DNA of 64,000 nt, taken from Hafnia psychrotolerans (GTDB lineage Bacteria > Pseudomonadota > Gammaproteobacteria > Enterobacterales > Enterobacteriaceae). A program made the translations under genes and the position numbers. Below, in pieces: positions 1 to 8,233 of this stretch (the first letter of the stretch is position 1; each line of letters begins with the position of its first letter). The stretch covers positions 76,520 to 140,519 of the forward strand of contig NZ_BMFZ01000013.1 of NCBI RefSeq assembly GCF_014639435.1, written 5' to 3'. Under the pieces are notes generated by a model that saw only the letters and a program-made list of their open reading frames with translations, made no database searches and had not been told where the DNA came from.

Positions 1-279
1 AACCAGCTGTTTGGTGAACAGACACCTTGCAGCTCAACGAAACATTTAACCGGGCATACATTAGGTGCCGCTGGCGCCTGTGAAGCGGCGCTGTGCTGGC
101 TGTTGTTAACGCGTAATATTGCGTTGCCTGCGCAGGACTTTTCAAATGCGACACCCGATGAATCACTGCCGAGATGTGGTTTATTGCTGAATGCTGAATC
201 GCTAATGAAACCGGTGGTGATGTCGAACTCTTTTGCTTTTGGCGGCAATAATACCAGCCTGATTTTGGGAAAAGTCTGA
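1..279 (+). CDS. apeO: Aryl-polyene beta-ketoacyl-ACP synthase, 3' end only (ApeO-like)
   Basis: Only the last 92 codons are in the window; the gene starts upstream. The frame begins at base 1 and ends at the TGA at 277-279. The C-terminal thiolase-fold signature is clear: a catalytic His in the KHLTGHTLGAAGA stretch and the glycine-rich SFAFGGNNTSLI tail of FabB/FabF enzymes. The stop overlaps the next start (ATG at 279) by one base, so the genes are translationally coupled. Together with the dehydratase, reductase and second synthase that follow, this matches the ApeO-P-Q-R tail of APE clusters, which build aryl-polyene pigments of the outer membrane. The name ApeO rests on gene order; the enzyme class is certain. 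Confidence 0.85.
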   Translation, partial: NQLFGEQTPCSSTKHLTGHTLGAAGACEAALCWLLLTRNIALPAQDFSNATPDESLPRCGLLLNAESLMKPVVMSNSFAFGGNNTSLILGKV

Positions 280-755
280 TGGGTGAATATCTGACAGCAG
301 GCGAGTACCTGCCACACAACTCGCCGATGATGCTACTTGATGACGTTATCTCTGTGGCGGATGACAGCGTGCATTGTCGCGTAAGGGTCTGTCGTGAGGG
401 CGTTTTAGCGCCGTTCTTGACACCAGCCGGTGACTTACCGGCATGGTTCACTTTAGAAATTATGGCGCAGACCGTCGGCGTATGGTCTGGCTGGCACAGT
501 CGCCAACGCGGTGAGCCGGTTGCGAGGCTTGGGATGTTACTGGGTGCGAGAACGCTACGCAGCCAAACACCCGCCATCGCTTGCGGCAACGTATTAGATA
601 TAAAAATGACGCTGCTACTGCAAGACGAAAAATTTGGCAGTTTTGAAGGTGAGGTAAGCTGTGCGGAATGCTCTCTGGCAACGGCTCGGATAAATATATA
701 CCAGCCAGATCAACAAGAACTAAAACAACTATTCAAACAGGATGGAATGGCATGA
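279..755 (+). CDS. apeP: Aryl-polyene 3-hydroxyacyl-ACP dehydratase (ApeP-like)
   Basis: A 158-residue single hotdog-fold protein related to FabA/FabZ. The likely catalytic His is residue 13 (LPHNSPMMLLD) and the acidic partner is Glu60 in WFTLEIMAQ. In APE biosynthesis the dehydratase removes water from the 3-hydroxyacyl-ACP in each elongation round so that conjugated double bonds accumulate. In characterised systems ApeP pairs with a second dehydratase, ApeI, which would be upstream of this window. The start overlaps the upstream synthase stop by one base, and the stop overlaps the next gene (ATGA at 752-755), so the four genes read as one operon. Confidence 0.85.
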   Translation: MGEYLTAGEYLPHNSPMMLLDDVISVADDSVHCRVRVCREGVLAPFLTPAGDLPAWFTLEIMAQTVGVWSGWHSRQRGEPVARLGMLLGARTLRSQTPAIACGNVLDIKMTLLLQDEKFGSFEGEVSCAECSLATARINIYQPDQQELKQLFKQDGMA

Positions 756-1483
756 CGCGTTCAGTGTTGGTCACGGGTGCCAGCAAAGGTATTGGGCGGG
801 CGATCGCCTGCCAGTTAGCCGCTGATGGTTTTTGCATTGTGGTGCATTACCACAGTGATCTTTCGGGCGCACAGCAAACGTTAGAGCAGATTAACGTCAA
901 CGGCGGCAGTGGTCGAGTACTGGGTTTTGACATCGCTGATCGAGAAGCCAGCCGAAGCGCCATTGAGCGGGATATTGAAAACCATGGTGCCTACTACGGC
1001 GTGGTTAACAATGCAGGGATCACACGTGATGGCGCATTCCCCGCGTTAAGCGAAGAGGATTGGGACTGTGTGATTCATACCAATTTAGACAGCTTCTATA
1101 ACGTTATTCATCCCTGCGTGATGCCGATGATCGGGCTACGTCAGGGCGGTCGAATTATCACGCTGTCATCCGTTTCTGGCCTGATGGGTAACCGCGGGCA
1201 GGTCAATTACAGCGCGGCGAAAGCGGGTATCATCGGCGCGACGAAAGCACTGGCGATTGAGCTGGCGAAGCGAAAAATAACCGTTAACTGTATTGCCCCA
1301 GGCCTGATAGATACCGGCATGATCCAGATGGAAGCGCCCGCGCTAAAAGAAGCCATGAGTATGATCCCGATGAAACGTATGGGGTCAGCCGAAGAGGTTG
1401 CAGGGCTGGCGAGCTATTTGATGTCTGATATCTCTGGCTATGTTACGCGCCAGGTAATTTCTGTAAATGGGGGCATGCTATGA
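752..1483 (+). CDS. apeQ: Aryl-polyene 3-ketoacyl-ACP reductase (ApeQ-like, FabG family)
   Basis: A 243-residue classical short-chain dehydrogenase. The Rossmann TGASKGIG nucleotide loop is at residues 8-15, NNAG at about 86-89, and the catalytic Ser140, Tyr153 and Lys157 (YSAAK) are present. It should reduce 3-ketoacyl-ACP with NADPH during polyene chain extension. I chose the ATG at 752 because it overlaps the upstream stop as ATGA, has a GGA-rich stretch just before it, and gives the standard MTRSVLVTGASKG start. An in-frame ATG at 668 would add 28 residues unlike the family. The stop overlaps the next start by four bases. Confidence 0.88.
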   Translation: MTRSVLVTGASKGIGRAIACQLAADGFCIVVHYHSDLSGAQQTLEQINVNGGSGRVLGFDIADREASRSAIERDIENHGAYYGVVNNAGITRDGAFPALSEEDWDCVIHTNLDSFYNVIHPCVMPMIGLRQGGRIITLSSVSGLMGNRGQVNYSAAKAGIIGATKALAIELAKRKITVNCIAPGLIDTGMIQMEAPALKEAMSMIPMKRMGSAEEVAGLASYLMSDISGYVTRQVISVNGGML

Positions 1484-2709
1484 CGCGCCGAGTGGTTATT
1501 ACCGGTATGGGCGGCGTTACCGCTTTTGGCAACGATTGGCAACGTGTTTCCGCCGGTTTATTAGCCGGGCAGAATGCGGTCCGTTATATGCCGGAATGGT
1601 CTCAATACGACGGTTTAAATACCTTAGTCGGCGCACCGATAGACGATTTTGTATTGCCCGAACACTATACGCGCAAGCGTATTCGTTCGATGGGACGTGT
1701 CTCGCTATTGGCAACCCGAGCCACCGAGTTAGCCTTGACCCAGTCTGGTTTGTTGGGTGAAGCGGTACTGACCAATGGCGACACGGGGATTGCCTACGGT
1801 TCATCCACCGGCAGTACCAAACCGGTGAGTGAGTTTGCCACCATGCTGACTGAAAAACACACCAACAATATTACCGGCACCACCTATGTACAGATGATGC
1901 CGCATACCGCAGCGGTCAATACCGGGCTGTTCTTTGGTTTGAAAGGCCGAGTCATTCCAACGTCTAGCGCTTGTACCTCGGGTAGCCAGGGAATTGGATA
2001 CGCGTGGGAAGCCATTCGTCATGGCTATCAAACGGTGATGGTGGCCGGAGGCGCGGAAGAGTTATGCCCATCTGAAGCGGCGGTTTTCGATACCCTTTTT
2101 GCCACCAGCCAACGCAATGATGCACCCCACACCACGCCATCGCCCTTTGACGTCAATCGTGATGGGTTAGTCATCGGTGAAGGTGCGGGGACGCTGATTT
2201 TGGAGGAGCTGGAACACGCCAAGGCGCGCGGGGCAAAAATCTACGGCGAAATCGTCGGTTTTGCCACTAACTGCGATGCGGCACACATTACCCAGCCGCA
2301 GCGTGAGACGATGCAAGTGTGTATCGAGAAAGCGCTGAAGATGGCTAATTTGCACGCGATGGACATAGGCTATATTAGTGCGCATGGAACGGCGACTGAG
2401 CGAGGCGATTTAGCCGAAAGCCACGCGACGGCAGACGTCTTTGGCGATCGGACTCCGATTTCATCGTTGAAAAGTTATTTTGGTCATACGCTCGGTGCCT
2501 GTGGGGCATTAGAGGCGTGGATGAGTTTGGAAATGATGAATGAAGGCTGGTTTGCGCCAACCATTAACCTTACCCAGCCAGATCCAGCCTGTGGCGAACT
2601 GGATCACATCATGGGTGAGGTGCGTCGTATAGACACCGAGTATTTCCAGAGCAATAACTTTGCCTTCGGCGGAATTAACACGTCGCTGGTGTTCCGCCGC
2701 TGGCCGTAA
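1480..2709 (+). CDS. apeR: Aryl-polyene beta-ketoacyl-ACP synthase (ApeR-like, FabF family)
   Basis: A full-length 409-residue condensing enzyme. The catalytic triad is intact: Cys165 in SSACTSGSQ, His302 in SAHGTATERGD and His336 in SYFGHTLGACG, with the FAFGG motif near the end. It condenses malonyl-ACP with the growing acyl or aryl-enoyl chain. ApeR is the last gene of known APE clusters and acts as a second ketosynthase beside ApeO/ApeC. It overlaps apeQ by four bases and is followed three bases later by the phosphopantetheinyl transferase gene, which can activate the cluster's acyl carrier proteins. Confidence 0.88.
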   Translation: MTRRVVITGMGGVTAFGNDWQRVSAGLLAGQNAVRYMPEWSQYDGLNTLVGAPIDDFVLPEHYTRKRIRSMGRVSLLATRATELALTQSGLLGEAVLTNGDTGIAYGSSTGSTKPVSEFATMLTEKHTNNITGTTYVQMMPHTAAVNTGLFFGLKGRVIPTSSACTSGSQGIGYAWEAIRHGYQTVMVAGGAEELCPSEAAVFDTLFATSQRNDAPHTTPSPFDVNRDGLVIGEGAGTLILEELEHAKARGAKIYGEIVGFATNCDAAHITQPQRETMQVCIEKALKMANLHAMDIGYISAHGTATERGDLAESHATADVFGDRTPISSLKSYFGHTLGACGALEAWMSLEMMNEGWFAPTINLTQPDPACGELDHIMGEVRRIDTEYFQSNNFAFGGINTSLVFRRWP

Positions 2710-2712
2710 TGC

Positions 2713-3285
2713 ATGTTTGAAACCGCGTGCGGTCCGATAGGTGAACTGAGTCAACCGGAACAGGTGTCCGGCTGGCTCGGTGAGGATTTGTTGGCGCAAA
2801 TGCCCTCTGGAAAACGCCAGAGAGCGTGGCTTGCGGGGCGGGTTTTATTAGCGCAATCAATCCCAATGCAACCTCTTCCTGCCTTTTTACTGGCACCAAA
2901 CGGCAAGCCTGCATTCAGCCATGCTGAATTCCCCGCTTTTAATATCAGCCACAGCGGTGACTGTGTTTTCGTTGCCACCACGATGCGCGGGCAGATCGGC
3001 TGTGATGTGGAGCTTATCCGCCAACGACCTGCCAGCCTTGAGATCGCCCGTCATTATTTCAGTTCGCGAGAGTATGCGTGGCTTGCTGCACAACCGGTGG
3101 AGGGGGTTTGCGCCGAATTTTGGCGGTTGTGGACCGTTCGTGAGGCGATCCTTAAGCAAAAAGGAGAGAGTGTGTGGCAAATGCAGCATATTCAACTCGA
3201 TCCTGAAACGCTGGCCACTCCTGAAGTTGCAGTTTCTCATTGGTACCAGAACGGACATAGCTTCGCTGTGGCGGTAGAGAAATAA
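2713..3285 (+). CDS. acpT: 4'-phosphopantetheinyl transferase AcpT
   Basis: A 190-residue Sfp/AcpT-type enzyme that moves the phosphopantetheine arm of coenzyme A onto a serine of acyl carrier proteins. Magnesium-binding residues are in GCDVE (Asp98, Glu100), and Glu144 and Lys148 are in the WTVREAILKQKG motif. Length is close to E. coli AcpT (about 195). In E. coli acpT lies in the same neighbourhood, before the dcrB-yhhQ-tusA-zntA run, and some pathogenic strains carry a fatty-acid-like island beside it. Here it follows apeR by three bases without a strong ribosome binding site, so coupled translation is likely and its job is probably priming the APE carrier proteins. Confidence 0.88.
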   Translation: MFETACGPIGELSQPEQVSGWLGEDLLAQMPSGKRQRAWLAGRVLLAQSIPMQPLPAFLLAPNGKPAFSHAEFPAFNISHSGDCVFVATTMRGQIGCDVELIRQRPASLEIARHYFSSREYAWLAAQPVEGVCAEFWRLWTVREAILKQKGESVWQMQHIQLDPETLATPEVAVSHWYQNGHSFAVAVEK

Positions 3286-3375
3286 TGCAGAGTGTGACGT
3301 TGCTAAAAAGAGTCGGCTGGGTAGGGTGTGCGCTGAGATTATCGTTGTCAGGTCTGTGACCGAACCTTCCTGCAA

Positions 3376-3410
3376 CAAACGGGCAGGGTAAGAACCTTGC
3401 CCGTTTGTTA
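3376..3410. terminator. Bidirectional terminator between acpT and glpQ
   Basis: A long inverted repeat: AACGGGCAGGG at 3378-3388 pairs with CCTTGCCCGTT at 3395-3405 around a six-base loop, with one mismatch. T-rich bases follow on the plus strand and, read backwards, on the minus strand. It sits between two convergent genes and can stop both. Confidence 0.8.
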
Positions 3411-3435
3411 TGGTTTCAGCGCGGTGAAAAGAAAC

Positions 3436-4521
3436 TTACTTCTGTGGCTGTGTTTGCTGATGTTCTAAATAACTCACGGCTTTATCCGGGAAGTCAGTGA
3501 ACAGACCGTCAACGTGCGCCTGCTGATAGAGAATCTGATACAGCGAATTCACGTTGGTGGCATACTTCGGCAAATCATCTGCGCGCACGGTAAACGGATG
3601 AACCACCAGCTTGTTGGCGTGAGCCTCTGACGTCATCGGCGTGAGTTTAATATTGTCTACCGTGGAGTCCGTTTCGATCAACATATGGTAATCAGGACCG
3701 ATTCCGTCCGCATATGCGGCGATTTGCTTCATTGCGCCAGGTTTGAACATCCAGTCATAATTGTAGTTCACCCATTTTCCCTCTCTCTGTTCCTGCGTTT
3801 CGTCCCACTTGGTATAGGCGATAAGCTGAACGAGTTTCAGGTCGATGCCCATTGTAGGCTCGAGCTCATTCTTGATACGCTTTAGCTCATTCGGGTCGAA
3901 GCACTGCACATAGACGTTGCTGCTCTTCGTTGTGTACCCGTACGCCTTGAGGACCTCCAGCACTTTGGCCGAAATATCTTTGCCTTCCTGACGGTGAAAC
4001 CATGGCGCTTTGATCTCGGTATAAATCCCGACGTTTTTACCTGTCGAATGATTTAGGCCCTGCACAAACTCGATCTCTTCCTGAAAAGTGTGCATACGAA
4101 AATCCGACTTACCCATTGGGAAACGCCCTGGATAGGTCTGCACTTGTTTGCCGTTTTTGATATCAAAGCCTTCGGTGAACTTCAGCGATTTGATCTCCGC
4201 CAGCGTGAAGTCGATGGCGTAAAAGCGACCATCTTTACGCCCACGATGCGGGAAGCGTTGGGCCACATCAGTCACGCGATCCAGATAGTGGTCATGCAGA
4301 ACGACCAACTGGTCGTCCTTCGTCATCACCAGATCCTGTTCGAGGAAATTGGCACCCTGAGCGTAAGCCATGGCTTTGGCTGGCAGAGTATGTTCCGGCA
4401 GATAGCCACTGGCACCACGATGCGCAATAACAATCGGCTCGGCAGCACTGGTGTAGTAGGAGGTAGCAATCAGTCCCGCCAGCAGACTGCTTTTCAGCAC
4501 GTGCGTGAATATGTTGCGCAT
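3436..4521 (-). CDS. glpQ: Periplasmic glycerophosphodiester phosphodiesterase GlpQ
   Basis: A 361-residue secreted enzyme that cleaves glycerophosphodiesters into sn-glycerol-3-phosphate and an alcohol in the periplasm. The first 26 or so residues are a Sec signal peptide ending near TSAAEP. The GDPD active-site pair is visible: HRGASGYLPEHT with the downstream acidic residues (LEQDL), and the second His in VLHDHYLDR. Its start is two bases after the glpT stop, and the AAAGGAG ribosome site lies in the glpT end, so the two form one operon: GlpQ produces the glycerol-3-phosphate that GlpT imports. Confidence 0.95.
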   Translation of the reverse strand: MRNIFTHVLKSSLLAGLIATSYYTSAAEPIVIAHRGASGYLPEHTLPAKAMAYAQGANFLEQDLVMTKDDQLVVLHDHYLDRVTDVAQRFPHRGRKDGRFYAIDFTLAEIKSLKFTEGFDIKNGKQVQTYPGRFPMGKSDFRMHTFQEEIEFVQGLNHSTGKNVGIYTEIKAPWFHRQEGKDISAKVLEVLKAYGYTTKSSNVYVQCFDPNELKRIKNELEPTMGIDLKLVQLIAYTKWDETQEQREGKWVNYNYDWMFKPGAMKQIAAYADGIGPDYHMLIETDSTVDNIKLTPMTSEAHANKLVVHPFTVRADDLPKYATNVNSLYQILYQQAHVDGLFTDFPDKAVSYLEHQQTQPQK

Positions 4522-4523
4522 CC

Positions 4524-5876
4524 TTATGCTCCTTTAGCTAATTGTGCTTTGTGCTTATTCTCACTGAGCATAACGATTATTAGCAAAATCACCGACAGCA
4601 CACAGCCACCAATCATCACGATAAATCCGCCGTCCCAGCCGAAGTAGTCAACGGTATAGCCGACAATAGCACTGGCCGCAACCGAACCGCCGAGGTAACC
4701 GAACAGGCCGGTAAAGCCCGCTGCGGTTCCTGCCGCTTTTTTCGGTGCCAGTTCCAGAGCGTGTAAGCCAATCAGCATGACCGGACCGTAAATCAGGAAA
4801 CCGATAGTGATCATACAGGCCATATCAATGCCTGGATTACCGACCGGATTCAGCCAATACACGACGGTGGCGATAGTCACCAGCACCATGAAGAACACGC
4901 CGGTTGCCCCACGGTTACCTTTGAACACTTTGTCTGACATCCAGCCACACAGCAGGGTGCCTGGAATACCGGCATATTCGTAGAGGAAGTAAGTCCACGA
5001 AGATTTGTCGAGTGCGAAGTGCTTCACTTCCTTCAGATAGGTTGGAGACCAGTCGAGGATGCCGTAACGCAGTAAGTAGACAAACACATTGGCGATGGCG
5101 ATGTACCACAGCAGTTTGTTTGGCAGAATGTATTGCATGAAGATCTGTTTTGCCGTGAGTTCTTGCTCGGACTCCTCTTTATTGTAGTCTGGCGGATAAT
5201 CATTTTTGTACTCTTCAATCGACGGCAAACCGCAAGACTGCGGAGTGTCGCGCATGGTAATGAAGGCAAAAACGGCCAGCGCAATCGCGCCGAAAGCGGG
5301 CATATACAGCGCCGCATGCCAGTCGTTAAACCACGCCATACCTAACAGGAACAGCAGCGGAGGAATACCGCCGCCGACGTTATGGGCGCAGTTCCATACC
5401 GACACGACGCCACCACGTTCTTTCTGCGACCACCAGTGAACCATGGTACGTCCGCAAGGTGGCCAACCCATTCCCTGGAACCATCCACACAGGAACAACA
5501 GCACAAACATGATGGCAATGCTGGAGGTTGCCCAAGGCACAAAGCCCATAAACAGCATCACGGCTGCGGACAGAATTAGACCGGCAGGCAGAAACACGCG
5601 CGGGTTGGAGCGGTCGGACACCGATCCCATGATGAATTTGGAAATACCGTACGCGATAGAAATACCTGACAGTGCGAAACCAAGATCGCCACGGGAGAAG
5701 CCTTGATCGATTAAATAGGGCATGGCCAGTGCGAAGTTTTTACGCACCAGATAGTAAGCGGCATAACCGAAGAAAATCCCCATGAAGATCTGCCAGCGTA
5801 AGCGGCGATACAAGGGATCAACATGGGCGGCTGACACGGGAACCTGATGTGCTGCGGGTTTAAAGATACTGAGCAT
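4524..5876 (-). CDS. glpT: Glycerol-3-phosphate/phosphate antiporter GlpT
   Basis: A 450-residue inner-membrane transporter of the MFS organophosphate:phosphate antiporter family, nearly identical to E. coli GlpT along its length. It has 12 predicted membrane segments, the conserved [14 protein letters not shown] first helix with the substrate-binding Arg, and [11 protein letters not shown] in the middle of the N-terminal half. I start at the ATG whose complement is 5874-5876 because a GGAGG site precedes it and MLSIFKP is the family start. An ATG 18 bases upstream overlaps that ribosome site. The product is also the usual entry route for fosfomycin. Confidence 0.95.
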   Translation of the reverse strand: MLSIFKPAAHQVPVSAAHVDPLYRRLRWQIFMGIFFGYAAYYLVRKNFALAMPYLIDQGFSRGDLGFALSGISIAYGISKFIMGSVSDRSNPRVFLPAGLILSAAVMLFMGFVPWATSSIAIMFVLLFLCGWFQGMGWPPCGRTMVHWWSQKERGGVVSVWNCAHNVGGGIPPLLFLLGMAWFNDWHAALYMPAFGAIALAVFAFITMRDTPQSCGLPSIEEYKNDYPPDYNKEESEQELTAKQIFMQYILPNKLLWYIAIANVFVYLLRYGILDWSPTYLKEVKHFALDKSSWTYFLYEYAGIPGTLLCGWMSDKVFKGNRGATGVFFMVLVTIATVVYWLNPVGNPGIDMACMITIGFLIYGPVMLIGLHALELAPKKAAGTAAGFTGLFGYLGGSVAASAIVGYTVDYFGWDGGFIVMIGGCVLSVILLIIVMLSENKHKAQLAKGA

Positions 5877-5898
5877 TAACGCCTCCAATGGCATTGGT

Positions 5899-5990
5899 CA
5901 GTTCGCTCATCTTGAACGATTGACAATAAAACCAAACTGAAATGTTCCATAACGAGCGTTGTAATAATCGTATGCGCGTAAGTGAACGAT
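5899..5990 (-). promoter_or_regulatory. GlpR-like operator cluster upstream of glpTQ
   Basis: Three imperfect palindromes resemble the GlpR operator (ATGTTCG...CGAACAT type). The best is AATGTTCCATAACGAGCGTT at 5941-5960; others lie at about 5899-5920 (TTCGCTCATCTTGAACGA) and 5971-5990 (ATGCGCGTAAGTGAACGA). Their position directly before glpT fits repression by GlpR relieved by glycerol-3-phosphate, as known for E. coli glpTQ. The match was made by eye. Confidence 0.6.
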
Positions 5991-6140
5991 GTAAGATGAC
6001 ATATTTATTACAGTTTTATGAATATGGCGGCAAAATATTGCGGCATTAATTAACATTTTGAAATACGAAATTGCGCCTTTTAGCTGTCAATGATCACATT
6101 TTTAGCTTTTTATTGTCACATTCTGGGGCGTCGGCGCGAA

Positions 6141-6162
6141 AATATTCGTTTATGAGCGAATA
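6141..6162. promoter_or_regulatory. Distal GlpR-like palindrome
   Basis: ATTCGTTTATGAGCGAAT at about 6144-6161 is another GlpR-type palindrome, about 270 bases before the glpT start. The rest of 5991-6140 is AT-rich, with TCACA half-sites near 6090 and 6115 that could belong to weak CRP sites; I could not fit a full CRP palindrome. Confidence 0.4.
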
Positions 6163-6221
6163 AGTCCATAGGAAGGGAATGGGTTTAATGTGTCAGGACG
6201 TGTCAGGAAGAGATCAGCAAT

Positions 6222-6249
6222 GAAAAAGCGGGGAAAGCCCCGCTTTTTC
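6222..6249 (-). terminator. Rho-independent terminator of dcrB
   Basis: A perfect 12-base stem (GAAAAAGCGGGG at 6222-6233, CCCCGCTTTTTC at 6238-6249) with an AAAG loop. Read on the minus strand it lies just after the dcrB stop; T runs are part of the stem on either strand. Confidence 0.8.
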
Positions 6250-6267
6250 ATACTTAAAAGAGAATAA

Positions 6268-6822
6268 TCACTGAATTTTTAGCGTGTTAATGATTGCTTC
6301 TGCATCAGTTTGCGCCTGCTGCTGATTATCCGCAGGTAAGGTGATCTGCAAGGTCAGTAGGTGGCTGTCCACTTTACCCAGAATAATAGACGAGTAAGCT
6401 TTCTGACCGGCAGAAGATATCACGCTGTCGTACTGTTGCAGAGTCTGGCCGTTGACCTGAATCGACTTATCCGTTACCACTTGCAGATTAGTGTCGCGGG
6501 CTTTCTGTTGATCCTGCAGGCGGGCTGTCAGAACATTCAGCGATTCGTTCGTGTTGTCACCCAGGATCACAATCACCGCTTTCTGACCCGTGCTGTCGGC
6601 GTACACGTGCATGTTATTGGCTTGGCTGCCCAGCTTACCGCTCTGGTCGCTCATGCCTTGCGGCAGAGAGAACGTTACTTTACCGTCAAGCAGGCTGACT
6701 GGTACCGTAGCCGAAGCCGCCGGTGCGCCTTTATCCGCCACTTTGTCGCTGGTTTTACCATCGCATGCAGCCAGACCGATGATCAGCACGCTCATACCTA
6801 CAAATTTCACTAAATTACGCAT
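6268..6822 (-). CDS. dcrB: Inner-membrane lipoprotein DcrB
   Basis: A 184-residue protein with a lipoprotein signal: a hydrophobic N-terminus and the lipobox LAAC, so Cys20 would be lipidated. The rest matches DcrB ([32 protein letters not shown]). E. coli DcrB is needed for phage C1 and C6 DNA entry, and with YhhQ/DcrB neighbours it has been linked to envelope lipoprotein maturation. It lies upstream of yhhQ in reverse order with 167 bases between them, in the same order as in E. coli. I saw no obvious promoter motif in that gap, only a T-rich stretch before the start. Confidence 0.9.
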   Translation of the reverse strand: MRNLVKFVGMSVLIIGLAACDGKTSDKVADKGAPAASATVPVSLLDGKVTFSLPQGMSDQSGKLGSQANNMHVYADSTGQKAVIVILGDNTNESLNVLTARLQDQQKARDTNLQVVTDKSIQVNGQTLQQYDSVISSAGQKAYSSIILGKVDSHLLTLQITLPADNQQQAQTDAEAIINTLKIQ

Positions 6823-6989
6823 AGTTCTTCCTTTGATTTTAACGCGCTATACACCCGCCATACTTCAGGTTGCAGCCGTACTGCAACTCGACATTTTTTG
6901 GGTATAGATTCTTGATTTCACGGCCTGTATGGCAACCCATTAACGCGCTAAATGCAACTCCAATTATCTGGAATATAACCACAGAGCGA

Positions 6990-7661
6990 CTAGCGAGAAT
7001 GTAGCTGAAAATGGGGGTTATGCCCGCTTTGTGAAAGACGTTTTAATAGCACATTGAGCAGCACACCGTACATCGGCAAGAAAAAAATCATACATATTAA
7101 TAGCTTGAATGTGTAATCCACTAAGGCGATCTCCACCCAATTATTTGCCATAAATTCGTCACTGCTTTTATAGAAAGCGATAAAGAAGAATGACAGCGTA
7201 TCGCTGATGTTGCCAAGGAACATGGCGGCGGCAGGCGCCACCCACCAGTTGCGCAACTGGCGCAGGCGGTTAAAGACGTGAACATCGAGGATTTGGCCCA
7301 GCACGTAAGCCATAAAGCTCGCGATAGCAATACGTGCCACCATGATATTCAAACTGCCGAGTGCGGCAAAACCTTGCCATGCGGCGTCAAAGAACAGCGC
7401 GGAAATGACATAGGAGATGATCAGCGCAGGCATCATGACCGACAAAATAATGCGCCGAGCTAGCGGTGCGCCAAAAATACGCACGGTCAGATCGGTTGCC
7501 AGAAAAATGAAGGGAAACGTGAACGCACCCCAGGTGGTGTGGAAACCGAGGATAGAGATCGGCAGTTGCACCAGATAGTTACTGGAAGTGATGATGGTTA
7601 TGTGGAATAACGACAACCATATCAACGCGGAAACCCGCTGTTGAGCAGTAAAGGAATACAT
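6990..7661 (-). CDS. yhhQ: Queuosine precursor transporter YhhQ
   Basis: A 223-residue membrane protein with about six helices, of the VUT/QueT-like ECF-independent family (COG1738). It matches E. coli YhhQ over its length (SSNYLVQLPISILGFHTTWGAF, PFIFLATDLTVRIFGAPLARR, GNISDTLSFFFIAFY). YhhQ imports 7-cyano- and 7-aminomethyl-7-deazaguanine for queuosine tRNA modification. I start at the ATG at 7661 because it gives the family N-terminus and sits eight bases after an AAGG ribosome site. That ribosome site is inside a preQ1-I riboswitch, which supports the assigned substrate. Confidence 0.93.
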   Translation of the reverse strand: MYSFTAQQRVSALIWLSLFHITIITSSNYLVQLPISILGFHTTWGAFTFPFIFLATDLTVRIFGAPLARRIILSVMMPALIISYVISALFFDAAWQGFAALGSLNIMVARIAIASFMAYVLGQILDVHVFNRLRQLRNWWVAPAAAMFLGNISDTLSFFFIAFYKSSDEFMANNWVEIALVDYTFKLLICMIFFLPMYGVLLNVLLKRLSQSGHNPHFQLHSR

Positions 7662-7669
7662 ACATGTGA

Positions 7670-7702
7670 CCTTTTTAGTTAATTGGGGTGAGGGAACCCA
7701 AA
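7670..7702 (-). promoter_or_regulatory. preQ1-I riboswitch controlling yhhQ translation
   Basis: Read on the minus strand the leader folds as a class I preQ1 aptamer. Stem P1 is TTGGG (7701-7697) with CCCAA (7687-7683); the loop reads TTCCCTCAC, keeping the UUC...CAC pattern; the A-rich tail is TTAACTAAAAAGG (7682-7670). The loop CCU can pair with the AGG of the ribosome binding site to make the H-type pseudoknot. This is the layout of translational preQ1-I switches such as that of Thermoanaerobacter tengcongensis. Ligand binding would hide the Shine-Dalgarno and shut off the transporter. A separate hairpin (CCCTGTG...CACAGGG, 7705-7728) lies just upstream. Confidence 0.78.
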
Positions 7703-7965
7703 TACCCTGTGTCTTTGAAGCCACAGGGGCGTTAGCGACGATAGCAAACCAGAATCACAGACCCATGTTAGCTATCGGAATTTACTCGCTGACTGTCTTG
7801 CCGCCATGCGATTAACAATCAGCGGCGCGCATAGTACCTGTTAGCATGACGTTTGCGCAACAGATGGCATGGTTAATTTTAGCGCAATCCATTGCCTGTG
7901 TTGCGTAACCCAATTAGCGGTATAAACTGTCGCGCAATTAATGCCTGAAGATGTTGAGATACCCA

Positions 7966-8223
7966 ATGACTGATCCCTTTATGAACCCTGACCATCAACT
8001 GGATGCGTTGGGTCTGCGTTGTCCTGAGCCGGTAATGATGGTTCGCAAAACGGTGCGTGCAATGAAAGATGGCGAAACCCTACTGGTGATTGCTGACGAT
8101 CCGGCAACCACCCGTGATATACCGGGTTTTTGCCGTTTCATGGAACATACGTTGTTAGCGGCCGAGACAGAGCAGCTGCCGTACCGCTATTTATTGGCCA
8201 AAGGTGTGGTAAAAGCACAGTAG
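7966..8223 (+). CDS. tusA: Sulfur carrier protein TusA
   Basis: An 85-residue protein almost identical to E. coli TusA (SirA). The active Cys is in [17 protein letters not shown]; it accepts persulfide sulfur from IscS and passes it to TusBCD for 2-thiouridine in tRNA, and also supplies molybdopterin synthesis. I use the ATG at 7966 ([10 protein letters not shown]), which aligns with the E. coli start; an ATG 15 bases upstream would add five residues. It is transcribed away from yhhQ and runs tail-to-tail with zntA, ten bases apart. Confidence 0.93.
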   Translation: MTDPFMNPDHQLDALGLRCPEPVMMVRKTVRAMKDGETLLVIADDPATTRDIPGFCRFMEHTLLAAETEQLPYRYLLAKGVVKAQ

Positions 8224-8233
8224 CAATAAAGGC

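Noticed and set aside
6080..6120. CRP site upstream of glpT
   Set aside because: Only TCACA half-sites are clear; the left half does not match at the right distance.
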